A DNA stretch of 64,000 nucleotides, from positions 1,901,001 through 1,965,000 of the forward strand of contig NZ_JBBOUK010000001.1 in assembly GCF_038006045.1 (NCBI RefSeq), written 5' to 3'. Positions 37,923-47,489 of this stretch are shown in pieces. Made by a program: the position numbers and the translations under genes. Under the pieces are notes generated by a model. The model saw nothing but the letters and a program-made list of their open reading frames with translations. It made no database searches and had not been told where the DNA came from. The stretch comes from Exiguobacterium sp. FSL W8-0210 (GTDB taxonomy: Bacteria; Bacillota; Bacilli; Exiguobacteriales; Exiguobacteriaceae). Within the stretch, counting starts at the first letter, position 1. Each line of letters opens with the position of its first letter.

Positions 37923-37942
37923 TATTTTAACTTATCATAGAT

Positions 37943-38671
37943 TCAGTCGTTTGACAATCCTGAAATCGAGTCTAAATAACGTTGATCTTCATCCGTTAAC
38001 GATGCATCCACGAGAAGATCAGGGCGCCGCTCATATGTCCGCTTCAGCGACTGTTCCCGTCGCCATTTTTCAATCCGAGCATGGTTGCCTGATAACAAGA
38101 CATCGGGTACTCGATACCCTTTATATTCTGCCGGACGTGTATAGTGCGGGTATTCGAGAAGTCCCGTCGAGAAGGAATCATCTTCGTGACTCGCAGAAGC
38201 ACCGAGGACGTCCGGTAAGAGGCGGACGACTGCGTCGATCATCGTCATCGCAGCGAGTTCTCCTCCCGTCAAGACGAAGTCTCCGAGCGAGACCTCATCC
38301 GTCACCAACTGATCATGGATTCGCTGATCAAATCCCTCATAGTGACCACATAAGAAGACAAGTTCTTCTTCGTTTGCCCATTCTTCCGCCATTCGTTGCG
38401 AAAACCGTTTACCGGTCGGTGTCATGACGATGATTCGTCGTTTTCGTTCCGGTAGACTTGCCATCGCATCGAAGACGGGTTGAGGTGTCAACAGCATGCC
38501 GGCTCCTCCGCCATACGGATAATCATCGACCTTACCATGTCGATTCGTTGAAAAGTCTCGAAAATTGATTATTTCGAGTATGACGTGTTGATCGTCTTGC
38601 GCTCGCTTGACGATCGAATGATCAAGCGCTGAAAACATCTCTGGAAACAGCGTCAATACACGGATGTTCAT
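37943..38671 (-). CDS. trmD: tRNA (guanine-37-N1)-methyltransferase TrmD
   Basis: Methylates G37 next to the anticodon. The 242-residue protein begins [20 protein letters not shown]. It contains [12 protein letters not shown] and the knotted SAM site [12 protein letters not shown], followed by [15 protein letters not shown]. The start overlaps the rimM stop by 4 bases. Confidence 0.97.
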   Translation of the reverse strand: MNIRVLTLFPEMFSALDHSIVKRAQDDQHVILEIINFRDFSTNRHGKVDDYPYGGGAGMLLTPQPVFDAMASLPERKRRIIVMTPTGKRFSQRMAEEWANEEELVFLCGHYEGFDQRIHDQLVTDEVSLGDFVLTGGELAAMTMIDAVVRLLPDVLGASASHEDDSFSTGLLEYPHYTRPAEYKGYRVPDVLLSGNHARIEKWRREQSLKRTYERRPDLLVDASLTDEDQRYLDSISGLSND

Positions 38672-39177
38672 TCCTCGATCAGTCCCGGAAGCGGCGTGAT
38701 CTGAATGCGTTTCTGTTCGACGTCGACGGAAGCGACGACTTGCTCGATATACGGAATCAGGACATCTTTTTTCCCGTCGCGTTTGATCGTCCAGACGTCA
38801 TTTGCGCCTGTTTCGAGAATGTCGGATACGACTCCGATTTTCGTCTCACCGTCATAAACCGTACAACCGATGATCTCATGATAGTAAAATTCATGCTCGT
38901 CTAAGTCCTGTAAGTCTTCTGCATGGACATAGAGTTTCAATCCTTTGTACTTCTCGACGTCATTGATATGATGCATCCCTTTGAACGTCACCATGATGAA
39001 TTGTTTATGCTTTCGGTAGCCACTGATCGTTACCGGTGTATACGTGCCTTCAGAGCCGAGAAAGACTTCTTTTCCGACCTTAAAGCGTTCTTCCGGAAAA
39101 TCCGTGCTTGCGAGTAACTTCAATTCCCCTTTTAGACCGTGCGTGTTGGCGATTTTCGCAATTTCCAACCATTCCAT
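38668..39177 (-). CDS. rimM: Ribosome maturation factor RimM
   Basis: Assists 30S head maturation through S19. The 169-residue protein has the N-terminal GLKGELKL motif and the PRC-barrel pattern ending in [20 protein letters not shown]. The start is [14 protein letters not shown] with an AAGGAAG site upstream; a longer frame runs into the rpsP terminator. In Bacillus khpA and ylqD lie between rpsP and rimM; both are missing here. Confidence 0.95.
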   Translation of the reverse strand: MEWLEIAKIANTHGLKGELKLLASTDFPEERFKVGKEVFLGSEGTYTPVTISGYRKHKQFIMVTFKGMHHINDVEKYKGLKLYVHAEDLQDLDEHEFYYHEIIGCTVYDGETKIGVVSDILETGANDVWTIKRDGKKDVLIPYIEQVVASVDVEQKRIQITPLPGLIEE

Positions 39178-39201
39178 TCGTTTCACTTCCTTTCTTGAAT
39201 T

Positions 39202-39235
39202 AAAAAAAGGAGGTAAGCTTTCGCTCACCTCCTAA
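39202..39235 (-). terminator. Terminator between rpsP and rimM
   Basis: AGGAGGTGAGC-GAAA-GCTTACCTCCT followed by seven T on the minus strand, just after the rpsP stop. It is a strong hairpin with a stable GAAA tetraloop. The rimM gene must be reached by readthrough or an unseen promoter. Confidence 0.85.
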
Positions 39236-39239
39236 CGTC

Positions 39240-39515
39240 TTACTTCGCGAGTTTCGCGTTGTGGAATTTCTCCATGATACCAGCTTGTGAGAAGAGGTTA
39301 CGAACTGTGTCCGAAGGTTTAGCACCTTCAGAGAGCCATTTAAGAGCTAGCTCTTCGTTGATTTTAACTTCTGCTTCTGGTTTAGCAACTGGATTGTAGT
39401 ATCCGATTTGCTCGATGAAACGACCATCACGTGGTGCACGTGAGTCTGCTACTACCACACGGTAGAAAGGTGATTTTTTTGCGCCCATGCGCTTAAGACG
39501 AATTTTAACTGCCAT
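39240..39515 (-). CDS. rpsP: Ribosomal protein S16
   Basis: A 91-residue 30S protein. The N-terminus [19 protein letters not shown] and the segment [20 protein letters not shown] are fully typical. It follows ffh and is separated from rimM by a terminator. Confidence 0.97.
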   Translation of the reverse strand: MAVKIRLKRMGAKKSPFYRVVVADSRAPRDGRFIEQIGYYNPVAKPEAEVKINEELALKWLSEGAKPSDTVRNLFSQAGIMEKFHNAKLAK

Positions 39516-39608
39516 TCGTAAGTCCCTCCAAATAGTAAATGATTTTTTCGTTTAGTCAAATTGACAACTTCATTAGTATACAACGTTACAGCAAAAGAGA
39601 AAAGACTT

Positions 39609-40958
39609 TTAAAAGAATGGAAGGCCAAAGCCTTTCTTTTTCCCTTTGCCCATCTGTCCGGAAAATTGTTTCATCATTTTCCGCATGTCTTCGAACTGTT
39701 TAATGAGGCGGTTGACTTCTTGGATACTGCGTCCGCTACCACGGGCAATCCGCTTCCGACGGCTCGCATTCAAGATTTCAGGTTCAGTCCGCTCTCGTTT
39801 CGTCATCGATTGGATGATCGCTTCGACATACACGAGTTGCTTCTCATCGATTTGGGCGTTTTTCAACCCCTTCATCTTCCCTTTACCTGCCCCAGGGATC
39901 ATTCCCAACAGTTCGTCGAGTGGACCCATCTGTTTCACTTGCTGCAACTGCTCGATGAAATCATCGAATGTAAACGATGCATCGCGCATTTTGCTTTCTA
40001 ACTCTTTGGCACGCGTAGCGTCCATTTGTGACTCTGCTTTTTCAATCAGTGTCAGCATGTCTCCCATGCCTAGAATCCGAGACGCCATCCGCTCGGGATA
40101 GAATGGTTCGATGGCATCGAGCTTCTCTCCAAGACCGACGAACTTAATCGGTGCTCCGGTGACTGCCTTGATGGAGAGTGCTGCACCACCTCGCGTATCT
40201 CCGTCGAGCTTCGTCAGAACGACTCCCGTTACGCCAAGCTTCTCGTTGAAGCTCTCTGCGACGTTGACGGCATCCTGACCCGTCATCGAATCGACGACAA
40301 GGAAGATTTCATGCGGTTTGGCGATCTCCTTAACATCAACGAGTTCCTGCATCAGTTCCTCATCGACGTGTAAGCGACCCGCCGTATCGATCAACACGAT
40401 ATCGTGATGATGCTCTTTTGCATAATCGAGTGCACCGGTAACGATTTCTTGTGGACTAACCTGATCTCCCATCGAGAAGACCGGTAACTCCAATTGTTTT
40501 CCGAGTGTCTCTAATTGTTTGATTGCTGCCGGACGATAAATATCCGCCGCAACAAGCAAAGGACTACGATTATGTTTTTTACGTAAATGATTGGCAAGTT
40601 TACCCGTTGTCGTTGTTTTACCTGCCCCTTGCAGACCCGTCATCATGATGACGGTCGGAGGACGGTTCGCAAGCGTCAATGGTGACACTTCTGCACCCAT
40701 CAGATTCGTCAATTCATCGTGGACGATTTTGACGACTTGTTGCCCTGGCGTCAAAGACGTCATGACATCCTGTCCGACGGCGCGTTCCTTTACATCATTT
40801 ACGAATTGTTTGACGACCTTGAAGTTGACGTCGGCTTCGAGTAGCGCTAAGCGAACTTCGCGCATCATCTCTTTGACGTCTGCTTCAGAAATCTTACCTT
40901 TACCTCGCATTTTAGCGAGACTGGCTTGAAGCCGTTCCGATAATCCTTCGAATGCCAT
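39609..40958 (-). CDS. ffh: Signal recognition particle protein Ffh
   Basis: The SRP GTPase that recognises signal sequences. The 449-residue protein has the NG domain (P-loop GLQGAGKTTT, DTAGRL, TKLDGD) and a methionine-rich M domain from about 300 with the RNA-binding SRRKRIARGSG. The C-terminal tail is basic (GKGKKKGFGLPFF). It is coupled to ylxM. Confidence 0.97.
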   Translation of the reverse strand: MAFEGLSERLQASLAKMRGKGKISEADVKEMMREVRLALLEADVNFKVVKQFVNDVKERAVGQDVMTSLTPGQQVVKIVHDELTNLMGAEVSPLTLANRPPTVIMMTGLQGAGKTTTTGKLANHLRKKHNRSPLLVAADIYRPAAIKQLETLGKQLELPVFSMGDQVSPQEIVTGALDYAKEHHHDIVLIDTAGRLHVDEELMQELVDVKEIAKPHEIFLVVDSMTGQDAVNVAESFNEKLGVTGVVLTKLDGDTRGGAALSIKAVTGAPIKFVGLGEKLDAIEPFYPERMASRILGMGDMLTLIEKAESQMDATRAKELESKMRDASFTFDDFIEQLQQVKQMGPLDELLGMIPGAGKGKMKGLKNAQIDEKQLVYVEAIIQSMTKRERTEPEILNASRRKRIARGSGRSIQEVNRLIKQFEDMRKMMKQFSGQMGKGKKKGFGLPFF

Positions 40959-40970
40959 TAAGAATGCCTC

Positions 40971-41291
40971 CTACTCTAATTGCTCCAATGTCTCAATGAT
41001 CACTAGGGCTTCACCCGGAAGGTCGCATTGCTTCAGCTGATCGAGTAACTGCTTTCGCCGTTCGTGTTTCTTGAACAGCGATAGTCGTTCTTCATACTGC
41101 TCGAGCATGGCTTCCGTGCGTTTTATGTTGTCGTAGACTGCTTGTCGGCTGACTTCAAACTCATCGGCGATCTCACCTAAGGAAAAGTCATCTAAGTAAT
41201 AGAGTGACATGTAATTCCGTTGTTTTGGCGTCAAAAGCTCCTGATAAAAGTCAATCAGATAATTCATCCGGTTCGTTTTATCAAGTGTCAT
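40971..41291 (-). CDS. ylxM: YlxM, UPF0122 helix-turn-helix SRP-associated protein
   Basis: A 106-residue protein with a sigma-70-region-4-like helix-turn-helix ([26 protein letters not shown]...[12 protein letters not shown]). In Bacillus and Streptococcus YlxM is linked to SRP function. It directly precedes ffh by 12 bases. Confidence 0.92.
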   Translation of the reverse strand: MTLDKTNRMNYLIDFYQELLTPKQRNYMSLYYLDDFSLGEIADEFEVSRQAVYDNIKRTEAMLEQYEERLSLFKKHERRKQLLDQLKQCDLPGEALVIIETLEQLE

Positions 41292-41335
41292 TCGAGCACC
41301 TCCGCAATGTTAAGTGAAATTCCTTTACAGATAGT

Positions 41336-41364
41336 ATAGTACAGCCCTCACAGTGTGTTGTCAA
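41336..41364 (-). promoter_or_regulatory. Sigma-A promoter of ylxM-ffh
   Basis: On the minus strand TTGACA (41359-41364) and TACTAT (41336-41341) are spaced by 17 bases, in the ftsY-ylxM gap. No hairpin ends ftsY, so readthrough from smc-ftsY may add to expression. Confidence 0.75.
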
Positions 41365-41390
41365 GTTTTTTTCTTTACATGAAACGTCGC

Positions 41391-42395
41391 TTATTCCGCG
41401 CTTTCTTCCGTGTCGACGTTTTCTTTTTCTTCAAAGACATCGCCGAACAGTCCATATACGAATTGTTCTGCGTCAAATGGTTGTAAATCATCGATTTTTT
41501 CACCGAGACCCACGAACTTCACCGGTAGATTCAGCTCGTTCTTGATCGCAAGAACAATCCCACCTTTTGCTGTGCCGTCAAGTTTCGTTAAAACGATTCC
41601 GCTAACGTTCGTCGCTTGTTTGAAGGCTTTTGCCTGCACCATCGCGTTTTGCCCTGTTGTTGCGTCAAGTGCTAGTAACACTTCATGGGGTGCGCCTGGA
41701 ATCTCACGTTCAATGACGCGTTTGACCTTTTCGAGCTCGTTCATCAAATTGACCTTGTTTTGTAGGCGTCCTGCCGTATCACAAATCAGAACGTCGACCT
41801 TACGTGCTTTCGCTGCTTGGACGGCGTCATAAACGACAGCAGCCGGATCGGAGCCTTCGCCTTGACGAATGACCGGTACACCGGAGCGTTCGCCCCAGAC
41901 TTGCAGTTGATCGATCGCACCAGCCCGGAACGTATCTCCCGCTGCTAACATGACGCTCTTACCTTCTTGTTTTAATCGGTTCGCAAGTTTCCCGATCGTT
42001 GTCGTCTTACCGACCCCGTTGACACCAACGAAGAGGATGACATTCAGCTCATGATCAAGATCAAGGGCTGTCTCTTCTTCTTCGACTAACATGTTCGCGA
42101 CGACTTCAACGAGGACATCCCGGACTTGTTTTGGATCCTTGACGTTACGTCGTTTGACTTCTGTCTTTAATTCTTCGACCAAATCCATCGTCGTCGTCAC
42201 ACCGACGTCTGCTTGGATCAACACTTCTTCTAACTCTTCAAAAAAGTCTTCATCGACTTCACGGAAGCGGTAGACGAGATCATTGACGGCACTCGCTAAT
42301 CCGTCGCGTGTCTTCGTCAAGCCTTCCGTAAATTTAGTCGTGACTTCTTGTGTCGAAGTCGTCAAGCGGTCTTTCAGTTTTTTAAAGAAACTCAT
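41391..42395 (-). CDS. ftsY: SRP receptor FtsY
   Basis: The membrane receptor for SRP. The 334-residue protein has a short charged N-terminus, the N domain and the G domain with GVNGVGKTTTIGKLA, DTAGRLQNK and TKLDGTAKGG. The long acidic A domain of Gram-negative FtsY is absent, as is usual in Bacillus. It overlaps smc by 4 bases. Confidence 0.97.
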   Translation of the reverse strand: MSFFKKLKDRLTTSTQEVTTKFTEGLTKTRDGLASAVNDLVYRFREVDEDFFEELEEVLIQADVGVTTTMDLVEELKTEVKRRNVKDPKQVRDVLVEVVANMLVEEEETALDLDHELNVILFVGVNGVGKTTTIGKLANRLKQEGKSVMLAAGDTFRAGAIDQLQVWGERSGVPVIRQGEGSDPAAVVYDAVQAAKARKVDVLICDTAGRLQNKVNLMNELEKVKRVIEREIPGAPHEVLLALDATTGQNAMVQAKAFKQATNVSGIVLTKLDGTAKGGIVLAIKNELNLPVKFVGLGEKIDDLQPFDAEQFVYGLFGDVFEEKENVDTEESAE

Positions 42396-45300
42396 CGTTT
42401 AATCTCCTTTGGTTCTTCACTTAATGTACGTCGTGCCTCTTCTAGTTTAACGGATAACACTTCAGATATCCCGTTTTGCTGCATCGTGACGCCGTAAAGG
42501 ACATCTGCCGCCTCCATCGTTCCTTTCCGATGGGTGATGATGACGAACTGTGTCTCGCGTGCTAGCTGATGGACGAACTCGCCGAATCGCGCGACGTTCG
42601 CTTCGTCAAGCGCCGCCTCGACCTCATCGAGGACACAGAACGGGACAGGACGTGTCTTTAGAATCGCAAATAATAAGGCGATTGCTGTCAAGGCACGCTC
42701 TCCACCGGACAAGAGCGACAAATTCTGCAGTTTCTTACCAGGCGGTTTCGCAACGATATCAATTCCACTCGTCAACAGATCACTCGGGTCAACGAGGACT
42801 AGATCGGCTTCACCGCCCCCGAATAACTCGCGGAATGTTTCCCGGAAGTGTTCTCGGACAGCATCATACGTTTGACGGAACAATCGAATGACTTCTCGGT
42901 CCATCTCTTCGATGACGCCATAGAGATCGGTTTTAGCAGCGACGAGATCATCCCGTTGCGCGGATAGGAACGTAAACCGTTCATCGACCTCTGCGAATTC
43001 CTCAATCGCACCGATGTTGACGATGCCGATTTCTTCGAGTTGGCGTTTGAGCAGATGAATTTCCTCTTTTGCCTCTTCATACGATAAATCAAGTGGTGCA
43101 ATCAGTTCGAGCAGTAATCCCATCTCTTCCAGCATTTCTTGTCTTGTCTCAAGACGCGTGCTCGTTTTCCCTTGCGAGAGTCGTAGCTGCTCGAGTGCCT
43201 GTTTCGTCGTTTGTTGATCGTCCTTCGTCTTCGCTTCGCGGATCCGGATCAAGCGCAGGGATTCTGCTTGTACTTGAATCCGTTGCCCGATCGCGACGAG
43301 TTCGGTCTCGACCCGTTGTTGTTCCTGTTCCTGTTCGCGCTGTTCCGCATGCAAGGCATCGATTTTCGCTTCGTCGAATCCTTCGAGGACATGACGCAAG
43401 TCACGGCGTTTATGACCACGTTCAAGCTTCGCGTGACTGAGCTGTTCCGTCAGGCGTTCGATCTCTTGCGAAAGTTGCGCTTGTTTCATTTGAATCGTCC
43501 GCTCTTCGAGAACTGCTTCTGCTTGTTCCTTCTTCAGTTCGTCCATCGTGACGGCACCACGGGCTTGCGCATCCTTAAGACGATCTAAGGCTTGTCTGAG
43601 CTCCGTTTGACGCTCCGTCCATTTTGCGATCTCGACTTCCGACGTCTCGATGATCTGACGTGCTTCCTGTTCTTGTTCGAGTACACGTGCCATCTGTCGA
43701 TCTTCAACCGACAATTCAGACGTCATGACAGCGAGATGACGGTTCGCATCTGCTAACGTATCGCGCGATTGTTCGAGTTGCCCTTGTAATGTTTGAATCG
43801 TTTCTGTCCGTGTCCGAGCCGTAGCATCAAGAGTCTGGATCGCCGCTCTCAGATCTTCCAAGCGGCGCATCTGCTCCCGAATGACCGCTTGTCCGCGCGT
43901 CAGTCCCTCTTTTAACTCGTCAAGTTCGCGCGATTGACTGAACAATGGTGTGCCTTTTTTCCGACTTCCGCCGGTCATCGTACCGCCGACGTTGACGACA
44001 TCTCCTTCGAGCGTAACGAGACGATAGCGATGTCCCGTCGAACGGGCGATTTGGTTCGCCTGTTCAAGTGACTCGACGACGAGTGTCGTACCGAGCAAGT
44101 TCATCTTTAATTTCGTCAACGTCTCGTCTGTCGTCACGAGATCACTTGCAATCCCGACGAACCCAGACATTCCACCGACTTGTTCTCGTACTGAACGATT
44201 GACTTCGCGTGCTTGGAGTGAGGCGAGCGGCATGAACGTTGCTCGACCGGCATTTAATCGCCGAAGCTCCTGGATCAGACGACGTCCTGTCGCATCGGTA
44301 TCAACGACGATGTTTTGCATCGACCCACCAAGCGCTGTCTCGATTGCCGCTTCAAACCGCGCCGGAACCGAAATCAACTCCGCGACCGCTCCGTAAATAC
44401 CTGGGTGCTGATCTCGTTGTTTTAAAATCGTCTTCACGGCACCGAAATAACCGCTATAGTCGGCTTTGACGGATTCAAGGAATTCAATCCGGTCTTCCGT
44501 CTTATGCCGACGTCGCTCTAAATCCGCAACGGACTGTTCGACTTGTCGTAACGCATGTTGTTGTTCATTTCGTGCTGCAAGTGCCGTCGTCTCTTCTTCC
44601 GTTGCTTGGTCCAACTTCGTCCGGATCGAAGCGACTTCCGCCTCTAGACGAGCTACGTCTTCCTCGAGTTGACGACGCGTCGACTGTTTCGTACCGCTGT
44701 CCGCCGTAAATGAACGTTGTTGTTCTTCTGCCTGCATGAGATCTTGCTTCGCTCGATTATAGGCATTATTCGTCGCAGCTAATCGACTCGCCACTTCAAA
44801 GGCTTCCGAACGTAATACTTCGGCTTCCTTATCGAAATCACGATCGGTTTGTGTCAGTGCTTGATCGGCTCTTTCCCGTTCAGCCGTGATCCGTTTTGCT
44901 TCCTGATCGACTTCTGCTTGACGTTCCTGTAAAGCGGTCAGTTCGAGTTCCAGTTCCTTGACGCGTTCTTCGACGACGGCAACCTCTTGTTCGAGTCGCT
45001 CTTTCGTCTCGGTCCCGTGTTTTTCACGCTCTTTCGCTAGGTTAAGGGCACCTTGGATCTCAACAAGTCGCGTCGAGACATGTCGAAGTTGCTCCTGCAA
45101 CGCGTTTTCTTGTTGTCGTTCTTCTTCGAGCGTCGATTCTTGATTCTCTCGGGACAAGACGGTCTCTTCGTAAGTCGTCTTTTGAGACGCAAGGCGTTCT
45201 TCACATTGTGCGATGTCACGCGCTAGTGTTTCGAGCTCCGTCTGATACGTCGTGATTTCATGCGCCAAGATACCACGTTCGAGGACATCATGCCGTTCTC

Positions 45301-45955
45301 GAGCGACGAGATACTCTTTCGCGAGCGCCGCTTGTTCACGTAACGGCTCGATTCGTCCGCCAAGTTCATATAAAATATCATCGACACGCGATAGATTCGC
45401 TTCCGTATCACTTAATTTCCGCTCGGCTTGCTTCTTGCGATGACGATACTTCAAGACGCCTGCTGCTTCCTCGATGACAGCACGGCGTTCTTCCGGTTTA
45501 CCGGAGATGACTTGTTCAACTCGCCCTTGTCCGATGATTGCAAAAGCATCACGCGACAAGCCTGTGTCCATGAACAGATCAAGGACATCCTTCAGGCGAC
45601 ATGGTTTTTTATTTAAAAAATAATCGCTGTCTCCGTTGCGGCTGACACGCCGCGTGACACTTATTTCCTGATACGGCAACGCAACCGTTCCCGACTCGTT
45701 GTCTAAGACGAGCGTCACCTCGGCAAATTGTTTCCGGTGTTCAGACAGACTGCCGGCAAAAATGACGTCTTCCATCTTCGCCCCGCGCAGTGACTTCGCA
45801 GATTGTTCTCCGAGCACCCAACGGACAGCGTCCGATATATTTGATTTCCCACTTCCGTTCGGTCCGACGACTGCCGTGACACCCGGAAGAAATTCTAATT
45901 CAGTTCGACTGGCAAATGATTTGAAGCCATTGATTTCAATTCTTTTTAAGTACAT
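42392..45955 (-). CDS. smc: Chromosome segregation protein SMC
   Basis: The ATPase core of the bacterial condensin. The 1187-residue protein has the N-terminal Walker A VGPNGSGKSN, a coiled-coil arm, the hinge (about 515-630, with GGSMQNIVVDTD), a second coiled-coil arm and the C-terminal signature LSGGERALTAIALLFAIL with Walker B FCVLDEVEAALDEANV. The start ATG at MYLKRIEING follows a GGGTGAT site; a GTG three codons earlier is possible. Confidence 0.97.
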   Translation of the reverse strand: MYLKRIEINGFKSFASRTELEFLPGVTAVVGPNGSGKSNISDAVRWVLGEQSAKSLRGAKMEDVIFAGSLSEHRKQFAEVTLVLDNESGTVALPYQEISVTRRVSRNGDSDYFLNKKPCRLKDVLDLFMDTGLSRDAFAIIGQGRVEQVISGKPEERRAVIEEAAGVLKYRHRKKQAERKLSDTEANLSRVDDILYELGGRIEPLREQAALAKEYLVARERHDVLERGILAHEITTYQTELETLARDIAQCEERLASQKTTYEETVLSRENQESTLEEERQQENALQEQLRHVSTRLVEIQGALNLAKEREKHGTETKERLEQEVAVVEERVKELELELTALQERQAEVDQEAKRITAERERADQALTQTDRDFDKEAEVLRSEAFEVASRLAATNNAYNRAKQDLMQAEEQQRSFTADSGTKQSTRRQLEEDVARLEAEVASIRTKLDQATEEETTALAARNEQQHALRQVEQSVADLERRRHKTEDRIEFLESVKADYSGYFGAVKTILKQRDQHPGIYGAVAELISVPARFEAAIETALGGSMQNIVVDTDATGRRLIQELRRLNAGRATFMPLASLQAREVNRSVREQVGGMSGFVGIASDLVTTDETLTKLKMNLLGTTLVVESLEQANQIARSTGHRYRLVTLEGDVVNVGGTMTGGSRKKGTPLFSQSRELDELKEGLTRGQAVIREQMRRLEDLRAAIQTLDATARTRTETIQTLQGQLEQSRDTLADANRHLAVMTSELSVEDRQMARVLEQEQEARQIIETSEVEIAKWTERQTELRQALDRLKDAQARGAVTMDELKKEQAEAVLEERTIQMKQAQLSQEIERLTEQLSHAKLERGHKRRDLRHVLEGFDEAKIDALHAEQREQEQEQQRVETELVAIGQRIQVQAESLRLIRIREAKTKDDQQTTKQALEQLRLSQGKTSTRLETRQEMLEEMGLLLELIAPLDLSYEEAKEEIHLLKRQLEEIGIVNIGAIEEFAEVDERFTFLSAQRDDLVAAKTDLYGVIEEMDREVIRLFRQTYDAVREHFRETFRELFGGGEADLVLVDPSDLLTSGIDIVAKPPGKKLQNLSLLSGGERALTAIALLFAILKTRPVPFCVLDEVEAALDEANVARFGEFVHQLARETQFVIITHRKGTMEAADVLYGVTMQQNGISEVLSVKLEEARRTLSEEPKEIKR

Positions 45956-46081
45956 CTTGATCACCCGTATGTTTAAATTTCTTTTGAATTTCTTTCAGTT
46001 TACCATAGCCGAAACGCTAGCAACATGATAGGTTTTAAGGTAGTATCACGCGAAACAAGAAGAAGAGGAGCGAATAACACG

Positions 46082-46282
46082 ATGACGATTGAACAAATGA
46101 TTGAAGCAATCTTAGATAAATTGAACATCATCAACAAAGGGGTCATTAAAGCAGAACAGTTCGATGGCTCAAAAAACGAGGACTTAAAAGAGATTTATGA
46201 GTTCGTCATGATGCGCGACTCGTTATCACTGGCAGAGGTCGATGCGATCGTCGACGAACTGAAATCCCTCAAGACTGTCTAA
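46082..46282 (+). CDS. UPF0435/DUF1128 family small protein
   Basis: A 66-residue protein on the opposite strand to its neighbours. The pattern IEAILDKLNIINKGVI, then DLKEIYEFVMMRDSLSLAE followed by a VDELK helix, matches the DUF1128 (YfkK-like) family. Its function is unknown. The start chosen is the ATG after GAGGAGCG, although spacing is long; an upstream frame adds 19 residues. It separates rnc from smc and ends in a shared terminator. Confidence 0.85.
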   Translation: MTIEQMIEAILDKLNIINKGVIKAEQFDGSKNEDLKEIYEFVMMRDSLSLAEVDAIVDELKSLKTV

Positions 46283-46302
46283 TCAAGTGAACTCCACACG
46301 AT

Positions 46303-46347
46303 AAAGGCCGATCATCTCTCACGCATTCGAGAGATGGTCGGCCTTTT
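46303..46347. terminator. Bidirectional terminator between the DUF1128 gene and rnc
   Basis: AAGGCCGATCATCTCTC and GAGAGATGGTCGGCCTT pair around an 8-base loop, with T-rich ends on both strands. The two genes converge on it. Confidence 0.85.
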
Positions 46348-46352
46348 GTTGC

Positions 46353-47123
46353 TTAAAACTGTTTCTTTAATTCAAGTAAGGCTTGTTTTGCCGCCTGTTG
46401 TTCTGCCTCTTTTTTCGATCGGCCTGTCCCGATCCCTTCCAGCTCATCCGCGACTTGGACACGCGAGATAAATTCCCGACTATGCGCCGGACCGCGCTCC
46501 TCGATGATTTCATACTCGATGACACCTAAACCGACACGTTGAATCGCTTCCTGTAATTGACTCTTGAAATCTGTCTGTTCTTCAAAAAAGCCTGTCGCCA
46601 CTTTCGGAAAAACCGCTTCGGCGAGGAATCGTTCGGCTGCTTCGATGCCTTGATCAAGATACAAGGCGCCAATGAAGGATTCGAAGACATCCGCAAGTAA
46701 GGCTGGACGATTCCGACCACCGGTCAGTTCTTCCCCCTTACCTAACAGAATCATATCGGAAAACTGATAGTGATTCGCAAATTGGACGAGTGACGGTTCA
46801 CAGACGATTGCCGCTCGCAATTTCGTTAATTCCCCCTCGGAACGTTCCGGGTAGTGTTCGAATAGATAGCGTGACACCGTCAACTCTAAGACCGCGTCCC
46901 CTAAAAATTCTAGGCGTTCGTTATCCCCTTCAGACTCGCGTTGTTCATTGACGAACGAAGAATGCGTGAAGGCTTGTTTTAATAGCTCGACATTAGAAAA
47001 CGTGATATTCAGGCGCTCTTGTAACGCTTCGAATTTCTGCTCGATTTGAGCGAGCGTCCGAGCATCCTTGCGTCGTTTTACATAGGGTCCTTTTCGGACA
47101 CGACGTCCTTTTTGATTCGTCAT
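46353..47123 (-). CDS. rnc: Ribonuclease III
   Basis: Cleaves double-stranded RNA. The 256-residue protein has the RNase III signature [17 protein letters not shown] and the acidic [13 protein letters not shown], then a C-terminal dsRNA-binding domain ending [16 protein letters not shown]. The start is [12 protein letters not shown], with AGGAGG upstream; the longer frame begins inside the acpP terminator. Confidence 0.96.
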   Translation of the reverse strand: MTNQKGRRVRKGPYVKRRKDARTLAQIEQKFEALQERLNITFSNVELLKQAFTHSSFVNEQRESEGDNERLEFLGDAVLELTVSRYLFEHYPERSEGELTKLRAAIVCEPSLVQFANHYQFSDMILLGKGEELTGGRNRPALLADVFESFIGALYLDQGIEAAERFLAEAVFPKVATGFFEEQTDFKSQLQEAIQRVGLGVIEYEIIEERGPAHSREFISRVQVADELEGIGTGRSKKEAEQQAAKQALLELKKQF

Positions 47124-47145
47124 AGTTCCTCCTAAACAGCTAAAG

Positions 47146-47166
47146 CCCACCGCAAATTGCGGTGGG
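47146..47166 (-). terminator. Hairpin between acpP and rnc
   Basis: CCCACCGCAA and TTGCGGTGGG form a perfect 10-bp stem around a single base, with flanking AGCT pairing on each side. Only CTTTAGC follows on the minus strand, so termination is probably partial and could set the ACP to RNase III ratio. Confidence 0.65.
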
Positions 47167-47179
47167 TCAGCTTCAATGA

Positions 47180-47419
47180 TCAGACTTGTGTTTCGATGTA
47201 GTTGACGACATCGCCGACAGTCTTCAAGTTTTCTGCTTGCTCATCTTCGATCGTGATTTCGAACTTGTCTTCTAAGTCCATGACGAGTTCCATGACTTCG
47301 AGAGAGTCAGCACCGAGGTCGTCTTTGAACGATTTATCAAGTGTGATTTCATTTTGTTCTTTTCCTAATTTTTCTGCGATTGCTTCTTGTACGTCTACTA
47401 AGATTTGTTCTTTTGTCAT
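47180..47419 (-). CDS. acpP: Acyl carrier protein
   Basis: A 79-residue carrier. The phosphopantetheine site is the Ser in [14 protein letters not shown]. The start at [14 protein letters not shown] has GGAGGG eight bases upstream; a longer frame adds 17 residues running through the promoter. It has its own promoter although it follows fabG. Confidence 0.97.
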   Translation of the reverse strand: MTKEQILVDVQEAIAEKLGKEQNEITLDKSFKDDLGADSLEVMELVMDLEDKFEITIEDEQAENLKTVGDVVNYIETQV

Positions 47420-47441
47420 TTTAAAATCCCTCCATGAGTTG

Positions 47442-47470
47442 AGTATATAAGATGATTGCCGATTTAGCAA
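47442..47470 (-). promoter_or_regulatory. Sigma-A promoter of acpP
   Basis: On the minus strand TTGCTA (47465-47470) and TATACT (47442-47447) are spaced by 17 bases. The predicted start point leaves a leader of only about 15 bases before the ATG, just enough for the ribosome binding site. Confidence 0.65.
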
Positions 47471-47489
47471 AGTACTACCGTTAGTTGTG

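Noticed and set aside
42550..43588. Several plus-strand open frames inside smc
   Set aside because: They mirror the coiled-coil coding sequence and have no start sites or recognisable domains.
45965..46081. A promoter for smc or for the DUF1128 gene
   Set aside because: TTGCTA with TAAACT (15-base spacer) on the minus strand and TTTACC on the plus strand are too weak or wrongly spaced to list.
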